A stretch of DNA of 64,000 bases, taken from Ashinkailepas kermadecensis. Lineage: Eukaryota > Arthropoda > Thecostraca > Neolepadidae. Below the pieces are notes generated by a model. It made no database searches. It was given only the letters and a program-made list of their open reading frames with translations, and was not told the DNA's origin. The position numbers and the translations under genes were made by a program. The stretch is taken from the NCBI GenBank assembly GCA_034440615.1, contig JAOTOM010004047.1, forward strand, positions 1 to 64,000, read 5' to 3'. The first letter of the stretch is position 1. Each line of letters starts with the position of its first letter. This document shows, piece after piece, positions 1 through 64,000 of this stretch.

Positions 1-1139
1 GGGGCTGCAGTCAGGCGACATAACCACCACCCCTGCAGCAGAGCGGTACTGTTCAGCCTCATGACGCCATGTGTCAGCCAGGAACAGTGACACAACTGTG
101 AAGATAGCGACAGGGGCTGCAGTCAAGCCGGCGGAATGCATGGGGCTCTGTGGCGCTGTGCCCCCTTAGATTTGAGCAGGGGAGGAGCGCGCCATCTTGG
201 TGAGCTCACTAAAACTGCTTGCTCTCCCAAGGGAGAGCCAACATGATGGTATCTATAGATACCATCTTGTTAAAAAAATATATATTCAAAGCCAATCACT
301 GCATGCCGATAATTATGAATTGAAGGTGAGTACTCTAGTGATCAAGGAACGTGTCTCTGCATGGACGGCGGAACGCATGGGGCGCTTTGTACTGAAAAAA
401 CTGTTTGCGAACGTGTTCGTCAGGTTGCTCACGAGAGGACAATTATCGGACTCAATGTTTTGAATGAGTGCAGTTTTGGGGCACTGACAACCTATGTTAT
501 GCCATGGACCAAGTAAATGTCTCAACATTCATGCATAATTATATCGAGGCACCGTGAGGAATAATGCAGGTCTCGAAGTTGTATCGAGTTGCGACTACCA
601 TGAGTATAGATGCTAGACTCATCGTCCATTTTCTTCCAACGGCGTCCAGCCGCCATTGCTGTGGAATGCGGCTGGAGTTGCCAACTATAGCTTCACAGCA
701 GGGGTGTCGATTTTTAAAAACATTGGGGGCCGATGCTAACGCACTAGACCCCCCCAACCAAAAACTCATCGGATTTCGCCCACTATATTTTCAGATCTCA
801 GAAATTCTGATTTTTTATTCGACGATGTGTATGCTTATGTTTATTCAGCATCCTCACCAACTGGGAAAATCGTCCAATAACGGGTAAGTCACAATTAAAG
901 AGCAGTGCACAGTACATGTCAACATAGCAACTCTGAGTAATAGCATGCGACTGCAGTGCCATATAGTGGGCTCGGATCTATCGTCACCGCCACCGTCACC
1001 GTTACCCTCCTCCTCACTTCACACACCAACACACACCGGCTTAAATAAAAATACTTCAGAGCGATCAGATGCAGGCTAAACACACCGGCCCTGATGAAGC
1101 ATCAGAGCACAGCAGTCCTGAACTGTAATGACGATGGGT
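1..1139. other. Unassigned left end
   Basis: GGGGCTGCAGTCA recurs at 1 and 113. Otherwise no gene, RNA or recognisable repeat is supported here. Confidence 0.4.
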
Positions 1140-2230
1140 GAAAGTATTTCCTTGGTGCCTAACATTAGGGAGGGTCATTTTTTCCTTTAGTACGCCACTG
1201 CGGCTCCACGTGTTTTTTCCGCAGATTGCACGATCGATAGTAGAAAGGCCTTTCGGATTATTTTCTTTCGGGACCCATTCTGAATTTTCCGGTGCTCTGG
1301 TCGATTCGATAGAGTCCCCTCGTGGTTTTTGTGGTGAAGTCTATTTTTGTGTAAGCCCCCTGCAGGATATTTTTGGACCCCGGTACGATTCTTCGGGCTC
1401 TCGGTGCGTTTTTTTTTTGGTGCCCCAACAGGTTTCTTTTCCGGCGTCAGACGACTTCTTATTTTGTGAATCCTTGACGCAATTTTTGTGTCCGCAGGGT
1501 GACATTCCGGGTATATATTGGTTGTTGGGAAGCCAGCTGCAACTTGTGGGGCTCCGGCGCGACGTTTTGGCCCCAGTGAACTTTTGAAGAGAAGCGGCGT
1601 GAAAATGTTTTGGTCTTAGTGCGATTTTGGGGGCCCCGTAGTCACTTGTTGGGATCCCTTGCGCGAGCTTTAGTGGCTACGACATGTTTTTGTGGGCCCA
1701 ACAAGGCTTGTGGGCTTTTGGAGCCATTGTTGAGATCCCAGATTGATTTTCCGTGTCCGGACTGTGTTTAATTTCCCCGGCTTCATTTGTTGGGTGATCT
1801 CAACGAGACTTTTAGAGCCCCGGTAGGACCTGTCATGCCTCTAGCGTGATTTGCAGGGGCCCGGGTGAGAATTCTTAGTACCCCCAGTCTCAGCTTGATT
1901 TTCAGGAGGCCCCGCCCGACCGTTAGTGGCCACCGTCATGATTTTCTTGAATCCCGGCACGACTTTTTGCGGCCCCAGCGTGATTTACAGGGGCCCAGGT
2001 GAAAACTTTTCAGGCCCCAGCGTCATTGTCAGGGGCCCCTGCGCTACTTTTGGGGGCCCCCAATGTGATTTTTCTGAGCCCCGGTGCGATTTTTGGTGGA
2101 CCGAGTGGGATTTTTAGGGAGCATGGCGCATTTTTTTCTCTCCTGAGCTCGGCGTATTCTTGGGGGCCCACAACCTGTCAGAAGGGGGGAGGCAACTGCC
2201 CACAATTCCCCCCTCCCCATTCGGTATGTC
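1140..2230 (-). repeat. GGGGCCCC-type degenerate array, inverted copy
   Basis: Short units punctuated by GGGGCC, alternating with GCGATTTTTC- and CGTGATTTTCAG-like stretches. It is the reverse complement of the array at 24.7-27 kb. Ends resemble the CAGTGGCGTAC boundary of that array (TACGCCACTG near 1190). No coding sense. Confidence 0.7.
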
Positions 2231-2992
2231 ACTATGCCATGCAATGATGCAACATAGGAATCCAGGAATAGTTCATCTGTTTCACTCACATGTGATTTAA
2301 ACTCCCCAGTTCTCCAGACAGTTTGAGGAAAGTAAAACGTCTGCTACATGGATCAGCAAGGATGAATTATAAGGCAACAGGGATACCATGGAATTCAGAT
2401 CGCAGTAGTTATGCTGCAATACATTATAAATGTTAATTAAACGTTACACATATCAGTTCCTTACAAGTGTCAGCAATACATTTCCTTCATGCACTTCAAA
2501 CATGATTCAAGAAAGCACTGTCATCGATTTTAAACTTGCAAAAAGAGTGGGCCACCTGGTGTTTTGAATGCTATTTGAGTGAATTTGCTGTCTTGTTAGT
2601 GAACTGATCACTTATTGAGATATAAGTACTTTAACTTTGCCTGCTTCTATCATGAAAATTTGTCATTTTCCAATACATCAGAAATCATCAGAATAACTTC
2701 TTGTCCACAAACTGATGCGTGTATGTATTTCTGTGAATTTATCATATTTATTAACACAAATGATGTTGATCTGCTCTGCAAAGATATAACTCCGAAAATT
2801 TTATCATCACAGGATTTAATTCCTGAAAATATAATACTTTCAACATGTTATTGTTCTTTGTGAAGCAATAAGTGGAATGCTCTTGTAGGGCGGCGAGGTC
2901 GGGGGCGGGGTCGGTGTGTGTGTGTTGGGGGGGAGATAGGTGGGGAGGGGTTGGTATGGGTGTTGGTCCGGAAGGGTGGAGTGGGAGTGATA

Positions 2993-3704
2993 GGGGTATC
3001 CGACACAGACCTTGACGTGGACGAGAGCATGATCCCCTATTACGGTCGTCATCGCTGCAAGCAGTTCCTGCGAGGGAAGCCCGGATTCGTGCCGGATGGG
3101 AACCCGTCTGGCCTTCGACGGGTGGGACTGTCAAGATCCTCGTCGACAAGATGCCGCGGGATTCGCTTCACGTCTTCACTGGCTTCCCCCTGATGAAGGC
3201 GCTCAAAGAGGAGGGCATTGGCTGGCTCCACCGGGACCATCCGCCAGAACCGACTCCGAGGGTGTCCTCTCAAGTCTGTGACGGCGATGAAGATTTCCGT
3301 CGCGGTAGAGGTCAACATTGGGATCAACGTTACTGTGGCGTCAACGGTGTACGGCTCGAAGCCCACGAACGAGGTCGCGGAAGGAGAAGAAACATCAAGT
3401 TCAAGAAACATCGGAAGTTCTGGTGGACCATCTACAACTGGATCCTCGGAGCTGCCATGCAGAACGCCTGGCTGATCCACCGCCGCCACCACCCCGGAGA
3501 GACCCAGCTGGACTTCATTCAAACCGTTGCTACGCCTTCCAGACGCCCAAGTTCCTCGTCGGCCGTTGTCCGGGTCCAACAGGACATCCGCTTCGACGGA
3601 CGGGGTGCAACCACCTGTCAGCCAACAATTCGGGGTTCTTCGAGTGTCAGAAGTTCCAGGTCCCCCTTTGCATTAGACGCTTCGTTTCGTTCCATACCGG
3701 ATAA
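2993..3704 (+). pseudogene. piggyBac-family transposase relic
   Basis: Pieces of one transposase lie in order but in different frames: DLDVDESMIPYYGRHRCKQF and LRGKP (catalytic-core block around a conserved Asp), VDKMPRDSLHVFTGFPLMKAL, GTIRQNRLRGCPLKS, VTVASTVYGSKPTNEV, KHRKFWWTIYNWILGAAMQN and AWLIHRR, then a Cys/His-containing end (CQKFQVPLCIRRFVSFHTG). These match the DDE_Tnp_1_7 order of piggyBac transposases. The N-terminal half is missing and several frameshifts break it, so it is inactive. AATAAA follows at 3894. No terminal inverted repeats were found. Confidence 0.85.
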
Positions 3705-4263
3705 ACGTCCTGCAGGACATCCGCTTCGACGGGGCCAACTACATCGTGGTCCTCCTCGCCTCGATGTTAGAAGTGCTACGTCCACATTTCGTTCCGTACC
3801 ACATCGGACGAAAGTTGGGCATTGTAGGGGCCTATGGAACTTGTGGGATGCCCAGAAATATGTTCCAGCGGTGTCTGTTTGCGAATGTTTTTTGAATAAA
3901 CGGTTGCTGTGAACACTGTTTTGTCTGTCCTTTAGTTAATTTTCGACTACCTGAGTGCCCATACCCCTATGGTGGAGCAGCAACGAAAGAAAATGAAATA
4001 TAAAGTGTGATCCTGGTACGCTGTAAAATTTGGCAATCGCAGCAACACTGGTTTGAAGTAGTCCATGCCGTCGGGCGGGCGGGCGGACGGCCGAGGCACC
4101 ACCCTGCTGGCCATGACCGGCTCGGCCATAGCCAACATCATATCCAAGCTGGAAAGACTTCGCAATGTTTCGCGAAGACAATATATATATCTATAATCAA
4201 CTACGGCTATAGGAAAGTATGACAAGTCCCCAATATATAACTACCACAATATATATACAACTA

Positions 4264-4750
4264 CTTCAGAGTCCAGCCCCTTTGATGACTGGCAAGAGAT
4301 CTGCAGGCAGAAAACTTCCTTATTAATTGGCATCACTTATCATAATTGGGATAATTCAAGATATATTACCACGGTAGTATATACCACAAGTAGTATATAT
4401 ACCAAAGGACAAACTGGTTGCACTTCAGAGTCCAGCCCTATTGAATGGTTGGGATCATCAATGCTATTAATTGGCATCACTAATCATAATTGGGGTAATT
4501 CAAAATATACTACCACGGTAGCTTATACCACAAGTAGTAATATAACAACGGACAAACTTCAGAGTCCAGCCCTATTTAATGAATGGGATCATCAATGCTA
4601 TTAATTGGCATCACTAATAATAATTCGGGAAATCAAAATATACTACCACGGTAGCATATACCACAAGTAGTATATATAACAAAGGACAAATTTCAGAGTC
4701 CAGCCCTATTGAATGATTGGGGTCATCAATCCTATTAATTGGCATCATTT
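4264..4750. repeat. 134-bp tandem repeat, about 3.6 copies
   Basis: Units begin CTTCAGAGTCCAGCCC at about 4265, 4423, 4557 and 4690 and contain TACTACCACGGTAG and ACCACAAGTAGTATAT palindromic pieces. Confidence 0.85.
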
Positions 4751-6671
4751 TCGCTCTCGCCGATTCGCTACCGCTTGCCAGTCGTTCGACTCAGGGGTGT
4801 TGTTTTATATGCCTTTGAGGTGGAACTTCAATGTTTGCTTAACCCACCCCGCAATTATTTCAACTTCTAACATGGGAACCAATGGAATGTGCACTGCAAT
4901 TTATGTTGGTCTGACCATTGTCTTCATGTACTTTGCCCCGTCCAATCATTTCAAGATCAAGATAAAGATAGAGAAAGATGAGATAAAGATTCAAGATAAA
5001 GATCATCAAGATATCAACATCGGTCGGCCGACCTTTGGGGCGAGGTGGGCTCCCCTCACAAATGTCTTCACTTCGCACCACGACAACTTCTGAACGGAGC
5101 GCAATAAATCAATAAGGAAAGAACGGTAAGGTTCCTTGATCAATTATGTATCATGAAAGGCTGATGCAATCCTCCCGGGATGGCTGAATCAATTGGAAAA
5201 AATGTCAATATGAAATGCGTACCCTGAACTCCCATAGGCGCACGGCCTAAAACCGGCCGTGCGCTACCCTCCGCTAGGTGGGCTGACACGCAAACATCTG
5301 TTGGTTTCCAATCCAGGCGTACATGATCCATGATGATAATATTGGAAGGCAACGGCAAGTACTACCTGATTCCCGTGATCTCATTGATTATCGCGGCTGG
5401 TACAACTCCCTGATATATTGAGGAACGTGAGCTACGTGATGGCCACTGATACCTTCATGATTGGACTTTGGAGACCCCACTATGCTATATAATGTTAATT
5501 TGTAATTTCCCTATTCACTCCGAACATGTGTCCTGAAAATTAGGACCTTGACCCCAACTGATTTGGTAAGAGATATCCCGCCAATTGGATACCATGTTCT
5601 TAATTTTGGGGTTTTGGATGCTGCCACCAAGGCCGCTTGCACCTTCTTCTAGCATGTGGCTTAGGTTCTATGAAGCGGTAGCACCAGGAGGGCCAGTTTC
5701 GTGTCGATCAGTCGTTTGGTTTGCGGGTTTTGCAGGGTCGAACGGAACTGATTCGGAGCACTAAAATTGACCATATTCCGTCGAGAAAAAAAATACCGCT
5801 TCACGTGTTTAGCCAGTGGACGACTGCCGGTTCTGGCGAACCCACGTTGTCTCATCACCCCCGTGTTCCTCACGTACAGCATATCAACATATTGACCCGA
5901 TCGCACCCAAATTGTGCCCGTCAGATAGTCCACACAGGGCGCTAACATAATGTGTCGGTCGTGTTTTCGTTCACAAAATCCAACTCCATGTTGAGCTTGG
6001 GGGGCTTCGCGAACCTTGATGCTATGACACGCGCTCGCCTATTGCAGCCCTGAGCATGCTTTTGGTTGCCACAGATAAATCGTACAATTGGGGATTTAAG
6101 ATTGCTGACATAGTTCCAGGCATAGGTATTCAAAAGCTTTGAATCGTGTACGTCATGGATTGGTAAACGTTCTGTTGTATGCAAATTGGTCCAGCCATCC
6201 CGGAGCGTGGTTTGCGTTGTAAGTACTGGCTTCGGCGGGTAAATTCGAAATTCCGTGTATATCAGTCATATATATAGACGCAGACGCATGACACCTCCAA
6301 GCAATGCGTCACGCATTGCCGGTAGTGTGTAGATGGTGTAGAATTTATTAGATTCAGTAATGAGAGTTTGTTGTATAGTTCTGAAAGTGCGAGTTGTAGT
6401 GTTGCTAGTGCGTAAGTTGGCGTTTTGTGTTAAGTCCATAGTTAAATGTGGTCTGCGTAAAATGCAATTTCTACCGAAACGTTGCATGTGATAACAGACT
6501 TAGATCGAGAATGAAAAGGAGAGGGCTAATAACTGAACCTTCATTAAACCAGTGGTGTAGAATTTAGTATCTACTTTGTGGGGCCCATTTCAAGTAAAAT
6601 CACCCATCATTTCAAGTAAAACTTGAAATGATCGATCCGGGAAGCATAAATGGAGATAGTGCGCAAGTCGT
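4751..6671. other. Unassigned, two minus-strand open stretches
   Basis: Minus-strand open frames at 6184-5942 and 5948-5661 meet head to tail in different frames and could be one decayed protein (RFICGNQKHAQGCNRRARV ... NPQTKRLIDTKLALLVLPL). I do not recognise it. No other feature is supported. Confidence 0.3.
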
Positions 6672-6834
6672 CCCTTGGTTGGTTATTGGTTTTACGACAC
6701 GTCGACGTTGAGTCATATAGCGTCGCCAATCTCTCACGCCGAGTGGTCGCGGGCGAAGAGTAGCGACAGGTGAGACTCGAACCCACAACCTTTCGATTGT
6801 GAGACGAGCACCTTACCCCTAGACCACTCGTCCC
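6672..6834 (-). mobile_element. tRNA-derived SINE, copy 1
   Basis: Read on the minus strand: tRNA-like head GGGGACGAGTGGTCTAGGGG (A box) and GGTTCGAGTCTCACC (B box), then a hairpin tail CGACGC...GTGTCG followed by TAAAACCAATAACC. It is flanked by CAAGTCGT at 6664-6671 and 6835-6842. The head resembles tRNA-Pro or tRNA-Gly in its D arm, but the anticodon arm is degenerate. Confidence 0.85.
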
Positions 6835-7347
6835 CAAGTCGTGAGTGAGTGAGTGAGTGAATTTTGCCAGCCTGCCACCGTGTGGTGATGTCGGCTGTTT
6901 CCGGTAGTGTGTAGATGAATGTGGTGGTGGGTTATGGTTTATGGAACAACGTGGTCGGGGGTAGAAGGAATAGGATAGGTAAGGTTGACTTGAAGTAAGG
7001 TGCCGAAGTTAGGTAGTTGAAGATGACAGAGTAGAGCTGGGTAGAGGTGTGATGGGCTGTCCTGAAGTTGAGGCTGTAGGTTGTTCAGATGCTGAAGAAG
7101 GCGCAGTAGTGACGAATGACGAGAAGAGAAGCAGTCCGGACTGTGCTGCTTGGGGTATGGGGTGCAGAGGGGGGAGGGGGGTTGGGGGGGGGTCATCGCC
7201 GTTTTGGGGTGAACATTGCAAGAAACATATATGCACTTAGGGGATCGTGGATTTTTTTCCCTTGATATATGTATATATGCGTATACATATTCGTTTTTTT
7301 TCTTCTTCTTCCATGTCTCTTTTTGTTCCTTTTTTTCCCCTTCACAG

Positions 7348-8203
7348 TTATTCTAATATGCGTGTTGTTGAAAGGAAGTGGAAGATATGTTCGTGTAATG
7401 TTGGGTGTTCATCGTTGAGAAGCGTGGTGAGGTTTAGTGGGAGGTGGTTTGTGGTGCAGTAGTTTGTGATGTGTTGTCTTTGGTTGTTGTACTTTGTGCA
7501 GTATATGAGAATGTGTTTGATTGTAAGTGTTCGGCGACATGTTGTGCATTGAGGTCGTGGTTGGCTTAGAATGAGGTAGGAGTGTGTGAGTGCTGTGTGT
7601 CCGATGCGAAGTCTTGTCAGTATCCTTTCTTTGAGTCTAGTGTTCTGATTGATGGTGTGCCAATGTTCGTATTTTGAATGTATATCGTGGAGTTGTGTTC
7701 CTGTTCTGTCCCATGTTTCTTGAATGTGTTTGTTGATTGCCTGGTGTATTGTGGGGTAGTAGTCGGATTGTGAGAGTGGGCAGTTTGTGGTTTGTTGTAG
7801 TGTTGTGGCTATGTTTGCTTCGGTGTCTGCATGTTCGTTGCCTTGTATGTTTGTGTGGCTTGGTATCCAAAGGAGGAGTGGTTGTTGTCGAATGTTTAGT
7901 TTGTTATGTATGTGCAGTATTTTGGGGATGAGGGGTGTTTGGAAACGGTGTAGGGTGTTATGCTTTGTATTGCTGATTTTGCGTCTGTGGCTATGATGTT
8001 GTGTTCTATGTTTGTGTTGTAGATGGTACAATAGGCCGAATATATTGCGTATATTTCTGATGTGTAGGTGGATGCTGTGTCCGGCAGACGGGCCCGTAAG
8101 ATGACTCGGGGCGGTGCTTGTCTGGTATACAGCACCGCCGCTGAGCCCGTCTGGTGTGTGTGTGATTTGGAGCCGTCGGTGTAGATGATGTTGTAATTCC
8201 GTG
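7348..8203 (-). mobile_element. LINE fragment with RNase H domain and CCHC-like end
   Basis: On the minus strand the order is IYTDGSKSHTHQTG (first catalytic Asp), TYTSEIYAIYSAY (Glu), NIIATDAKSAIQSI (Asp), then after a frameshift LLWIPSHTNIQGNEHADTEA (last catalytic block), LTRLRIGHTALTHSYL and a Cys/His cluster CTTCRR...HILIYC. This is the RNase H and C-terminal region of a non-LTR retrotransposon of the Jockey/I type. The RT and endonuclease are absent: the element is 5'-truncated and ends just before the GPx TATA box. Confidence 0.82.
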
Positions 8204-8280
8204 TGTTGTTGTGTTTCGCCAGCCTGCCACCTGTAGGTGATGTCGGCTGTTATTTGTTGTAATTCCCTGTATGTCTATGT

Positions 8281-8288
8281 TATATAAG
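8281..8288 (+). promoter_or_regulatory. TATA box of GPx
   Basis: TATATAAG lies 175 nt before the GPx start codon, with GC-rich DNA after it, as expected for a core promoter with transcription starting near 8310-8316. It directly abuts the end of a LINE fragment lying on the opposite strand. No clear initiator motif was found. Confidence 0.6.
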
Positions 8289-8462
8289 GGCTCGCAGTCG
8301 TGCTCGACCGCGCATGCGCCGGCAGCAGACGACTGCGCCGTCGGCTGCCGACGCGACGGTCGCAGGCGGCTGCCTGCGCAGCTTGCGTGGCTTCCCGCGG
8401 CGGCTGTCGTCAGCGCCGCACGCACTCTGCTCGCGACCACCGTGCCGAGAACGTCGTCGACG

Positions 8463-28306
<19,844 letters not shown>

Positions 28307-28360
28307 GTGCTCCCAGCGCGTGCGAGTCCGGCTCGCCGTCACCCGACGCAGCCTCCGCTC

Positions 28361-28426
28361 GCCCCCGCATGACGGCGCCACCGTAAACGCCCGGCCGGCG
28401 GGGGTGGCGCCTGATGACCGTGGGGC
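28361..28426 (+). promoter_or_regulatory. SECIS element (form II) in GPx 3'UTR
   Basis: Starts 55 nt after the stop, with its core ATGA 63 nt after it. Visible parts are: lower helix GCCCC 28361-28365 with GGGGC 28422-28426; core ATGA 28369-28372 opposite TGAT 28412-28415, giving tandem G.A pairs; a perfect 9-bp helix GGCGCCACC 28374-28382 with GGTGGCGCC 28403-28411; unpaired AA at 28385-28386, 12 nt from the core; and an extra apical mini-helix CGCC 28388-28391 with GGCG 28397-28400. This is the standard eukaryotic SECIS layout and supports reading TGA 19028 as selenocysteine. Confidence 0.93.
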
Positions 28427-28894
28427 CCGCGGCAGCCGAAGTCGATCAGCGCCGAGCCGGCGAGCAGCGTGGCCGATCGATAGCGTGTGCGTGTCTTCGA
28501 ATTGTCGAGTTGTGTGTGATCTGTCACGGCTGATAGATAAACGGAAGCGACGTCGAACTGGTGTTGGCAAGGAGCCAGGCACTCAACTACGGACTTCAAC
28601 AGCTATTCTGCCAGCCGAAAATGTGAATTTTTTTTACTGCGCATTTTTTTACACTTGGAAATCAAACTAACCCCACCGCCAGTGTTCATTATGACATCGT
28701 GCCCATTTAACTTCCACTATGGCCGGGGGAAGACAGACGGCTCACTGCAGACATGACCTCTTCCGTGTTAGATATTTTTACATTCGGGAGGAGGGGGGAG
28801 GAGGATCACAATCCGGAGAAGTCTGGTTCCAGGTCACTCTCTATGACTGTTATCGTGCTGTATGGTTTGCGATGAGAATGCTAACATATGCTAG

Positions 28895-28945
28895 TTAGTT
28901 TTTGGCTTTAGGGCGCACCGACCGTGCTTATTATAAAGCGCCTGT
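28895..28945 (-). mobile_element. Hairpin-tail copy
   Basis: GGCGCTTTATAAT...GTGCGCCCTAAAGCC on the minus strand; recognisable stem and tail, no clear duplication. In the GPx 3'UTR region. Confidence 0.55.
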
Positions 28946-29106
28946 TAATGCATAGTAAGTTTGTTTTATATAAGTCATAGCACAAACGCACTGAATAACT
29001 GCCTTCGTAGGTTGAAGTTTAATCGCGAACAGAATTATAGTCTTACTGTTAAGCGCTCAACTAAAAAGGCGCTGGTTGCATTTATCTTAGCACACGGTGC
29101 TCGGTC

Positions 29107-29266
29107 AAAGTGGTTATTGGTTTTACGACACATCGACCGTTGAGTCATATAGCGTCGCCAATCTCTCACGCCGATTGGTCGCGGGCGAAGAGTAGCGACA
29201 GGTGAGATTCGAACCCACAATCTTTCGATTGCGAGACGAGCATCTTACCCCTAGACCACTCGTGCC
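29107..29266 (-). mobile_element. tRNA-derived SINE, copy 2
   Basis: Same family as the copy at 6672. The 12-bp target-site duplication CGGTGCTCGGTC lies at 29095-29106 and 29267-29278. It falls within the probable GPx 3'UTR, antisense to that gene. Confidence 0.88.
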
Positions 29267-30801
29267 CGGTGCTCGGTCCAATGCTATACGGGTGAGAAGT
29301 TGTTTTTGTATTAATTACAGGTATTCAGCGATTGCACAGGTCAGCAAAAGTAAAAATAACACCGCGACTACCTTTTTTTAATCGAGCATTGTGGCCTCTC
29401 AGCTGGTTTTACCGAGTTTGAGCGATGTCTCATTCGAACACTTAAAAATCGGCTAGGCACAACACCTCATTACGCCGACTGACGCTCGTCGATCACTGCG
29501 CACGGCACAGGCTTAGACTTTCAGCGACGCTGCGGTATTCTTCGCAGCCCCGTACCACCTGCGGAGTCTGTTGCCATGTCTGGTGAACACGGGGCATAGG
29601 TCACGGCGGCACGGGGCGGGGCCGTATCATCGAAACGTCCACCGGTCTGAGGGATTCACACAGCAAGGACCCGTTCACTGGGGACTGGTCGAGGTCTGCG
29701 GGCTCTTTTGTCATGGTTTCCATTCCAGTACAGGTAGGACTCTGCGCATTCTTTCAGGAGCTAGCTGCACATGTACCACACGTACCTCAATTTTGCTTCC
29801 CAAACTTCCTTAAGATACGAACAAAAATTGCGTTGGTTCTACAAGAAGTGCAAGTTTTACAAAGGCATGGGAAGGCATCAATGATGTCATCTCCATTGGT
29901 ACAAGCATTTTAATGGGGAATATAAAACCCAGAATAGTTTGCTCCTTAACGACAAAAGATTGAAAATAGTACTCTCCAAGTGCAGAATTTCAACCACGCC
30001 AGTGCAATTTCCACCAGCGTCGCCGCCTGATCTACGCCACACCCAAACTTGTAGTGTTTCATCTCACATTGACTGCCATCTGCGCCGGCCGACCGCCCTG
30101 TCCGGAGCCCGCCCTGTCCAGCAGGTCACGTGACCGGACGCCGGCCTACTTGACACGGCGGGCGGCAAGGCAGTACACCCACAAACCATTCGGGCAGAGG
30201 ATGAGTATTTCAAGGGAAATACGCAAAGAAGTCAGCTTCAGAACGTAGACAACCAAATTCTAAGTGAAGAGAGCAGGACTTCAGGTGCCCCGAGAGGTGC
30301 CGGTGTTTCAGAAGAGTAACGGCCCGGCCTGGCCGAGAGCACTTATTCGGGCTAAGCCCTAGCTTGAAGCAACTCCGTATTTTCAGCATTAATTTAAGTT
30401 GCACCATACCGCACAAACTTTAGACACATTCACGTTGCTGGATGTACTGGACTGTTTCTTCGGCTCTCCAACTAAGAGCTGTTGGCAATGCTGTTGGCAC
30501 TTCTTGGGCGTGGGTACATACACCGCCGGGTGTGCTCCGGACTATGGAGGCTGCACAAATCGCCGCTCGGCGCTCGCCACAATCCACCCATGAATTGTAG
30601 CGATCGACGCGAAGTACTCTACAATGCAGCGATTCAGGCGTGACTCATCATGTTCTTCTTTCCTTGAGAGGTGAATTTGAACGGAAGCTTTACTTCCCAT
30701 AAAGGTGACGCCGTTTTAAGGCGTACACATAAACACGCCAGTACCATCTGCTGGTCACAGCAACTCACAAACCACGTGTCGTCACACCAAGAACTAGCTG
30801 C

Positions 30802-30814
30802 AATAAAATTTATT
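30802..30814. terminator. Overlapping poly(A) signals for the convergent GPx and ARID2 genes
   Basis: AATAAAATTTATT reads AATAAA on the + strand (30802-30807) and AATAAA on the - strand (30814-30809). It lies about 560 bp past the ARID2 stop and 2.5 kb past the GPx stop. It is the first canonical hexamer seen on either strand after each stop codon, so both transcripts could end here; this is inference from position. Confidence 0.45.
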
Positions 30815-31374
30815 ATTCGATAAAGGCGCTCGTGAGAAGAACAGTTTGCCGGCCCCTCGATAAAAACGTCGACTCACCACGAGCGGCAACACGCTGACTA
30901 GTCACCTTTCGTCTACGTTTGCTCCTGCTCTCTGCAACTTAACTCTCGGCGTTCTTACATAAATAACAGCAGTCATGTAAATACAAAAGTTTGTCACCTA
31001 CACAGGATCTATGCCGCTGAACATCGCAGAACGACAAAATCCCAGGTGCATTCGCTGCAGCAACGCAAACAAGACGTGGCGCGACAGCTACAATTTGCTC
31101 GCCTGACACGCAACGCCTCCAGCGTCGAAAACGAGACTTTGTACTTTCCGCTATGCACACCAGGTGGCTGGTCGGACCGCCACCGTCCACCGATGAAAAC
31201 GTACGCCTGAGGCGCGGGCTCCCACGCCAGCGAGCGAGCGCGCGCGGCACAGATGAAGGTTCGCAGTTTGTGAGTGAATGAGTCGCTTGGGTGAGACGAT
31301 CACAGTTGGGTGTGTGACGGGCTGGCCGGCGGTCAGCTGAGGTCAGCCTCGGCGCCCTCGGGGCCCGACTGGGG
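30815..31374 (-). other. Probable ARID2 3'UTR
   Basis: About 560 bp between the ARID2 stop and the minus-strand AATAAA at 30814-30809. No coding pattern is seen. Confidence 0.45.
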
Positions 31375-63823
<32,449 letters not shown>

Positions 63824-64000
63824 CTGGCGACGGACGGCACGGCGCGGTAAGCCGCACTGCGGGCTCGACGCGCCACCACGCCGGCCCCGCGGAGTCTGAC
63901 GTCACCGCATGGCAGACGGCCGACACAGCACAATGGCACAGCACAACAGCACAACACACAACGGCACAGTACAACACGGCGCACGCCAGCGGATGTCAAC

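Noticed and set aside
8271..8462. Extending the GPx CDS to the upstream ATG
   Set aside because: That ATG lies before the TATA box, so the transcript probably lacks it; kept only as an alternative in the findings.

Overview
This is a eukaryotic nuclear window. Two multi-exon genes with conventional GT-AG introns run towards each other, embedded in very repeat-rich DNA. The GC-rich third codon positions, abundant tRNA-derived SINEs, non-LTR retrotransposon and piggyBac relics and dense minisatellites suggest an arthropod, most likely a crustacean and possibly a barnacle. That placement is inference only; no phylogenetic marker was tested.

Left half (about 8.3-28.4 kb, + strand): a complete five-exon glutathione peroxidase gene, 191 residues, of the selenocysteine (GPx1-like) type. 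Exon 1 (8463-8511) lies alone 10.4 kb upstream of exon 2. Exon 2 carries an in-frame TGA at the catalytic position (residue 39). A form II SECIS hairpin lies 63 nt after the stop. All four exon joins keep frame, and the Sec-Gln-Trp-Asn tetrad is intact.

Right half (31.4-63.8 kb, - strand): the ARID2 (BAF200/BAP200) gene of the PBAF SWI/SNF chromatin remodeller. Eleven exons were reconstructed with matching splice phases. They encode the second half of the ARID domain, the armadillo-like region, an RFX-type domain, Gln/Pro/His-rich linkers, the paired C2H2 fingers and the conserved C-terminus (1445 visible residues plus stop). The first exon or exons lie beyond 64 kb. The two genes converge, and a compact AATAAAATTTATT at 30802-30814 offers a poly(A) signal on both strands.

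The first 8 kb holds a decayed piggyBac transposase, a 134-bp tandem repeat and an RNase H-bearing LINE fragment that stops just before the peroxidase TATA box. Introns contain a CR1-like LINE relic, a second RT relic, a MITE, seven tRNA-headed SINEs (six with clear target-site duplications) and more than twenty tandem arrays. Several arrays abut splice sites. Three C- or A-homopolymer zones look like sequencing or assembly artefacts.

The most unusual pattern is a roughly 45-nt hairpin tail. It is shared by SINEs with two different tRNA heads and also occurs as solo insertions of only about 30-55 bp with their own target-site duplications. Its six-pair stem covaries between copies.
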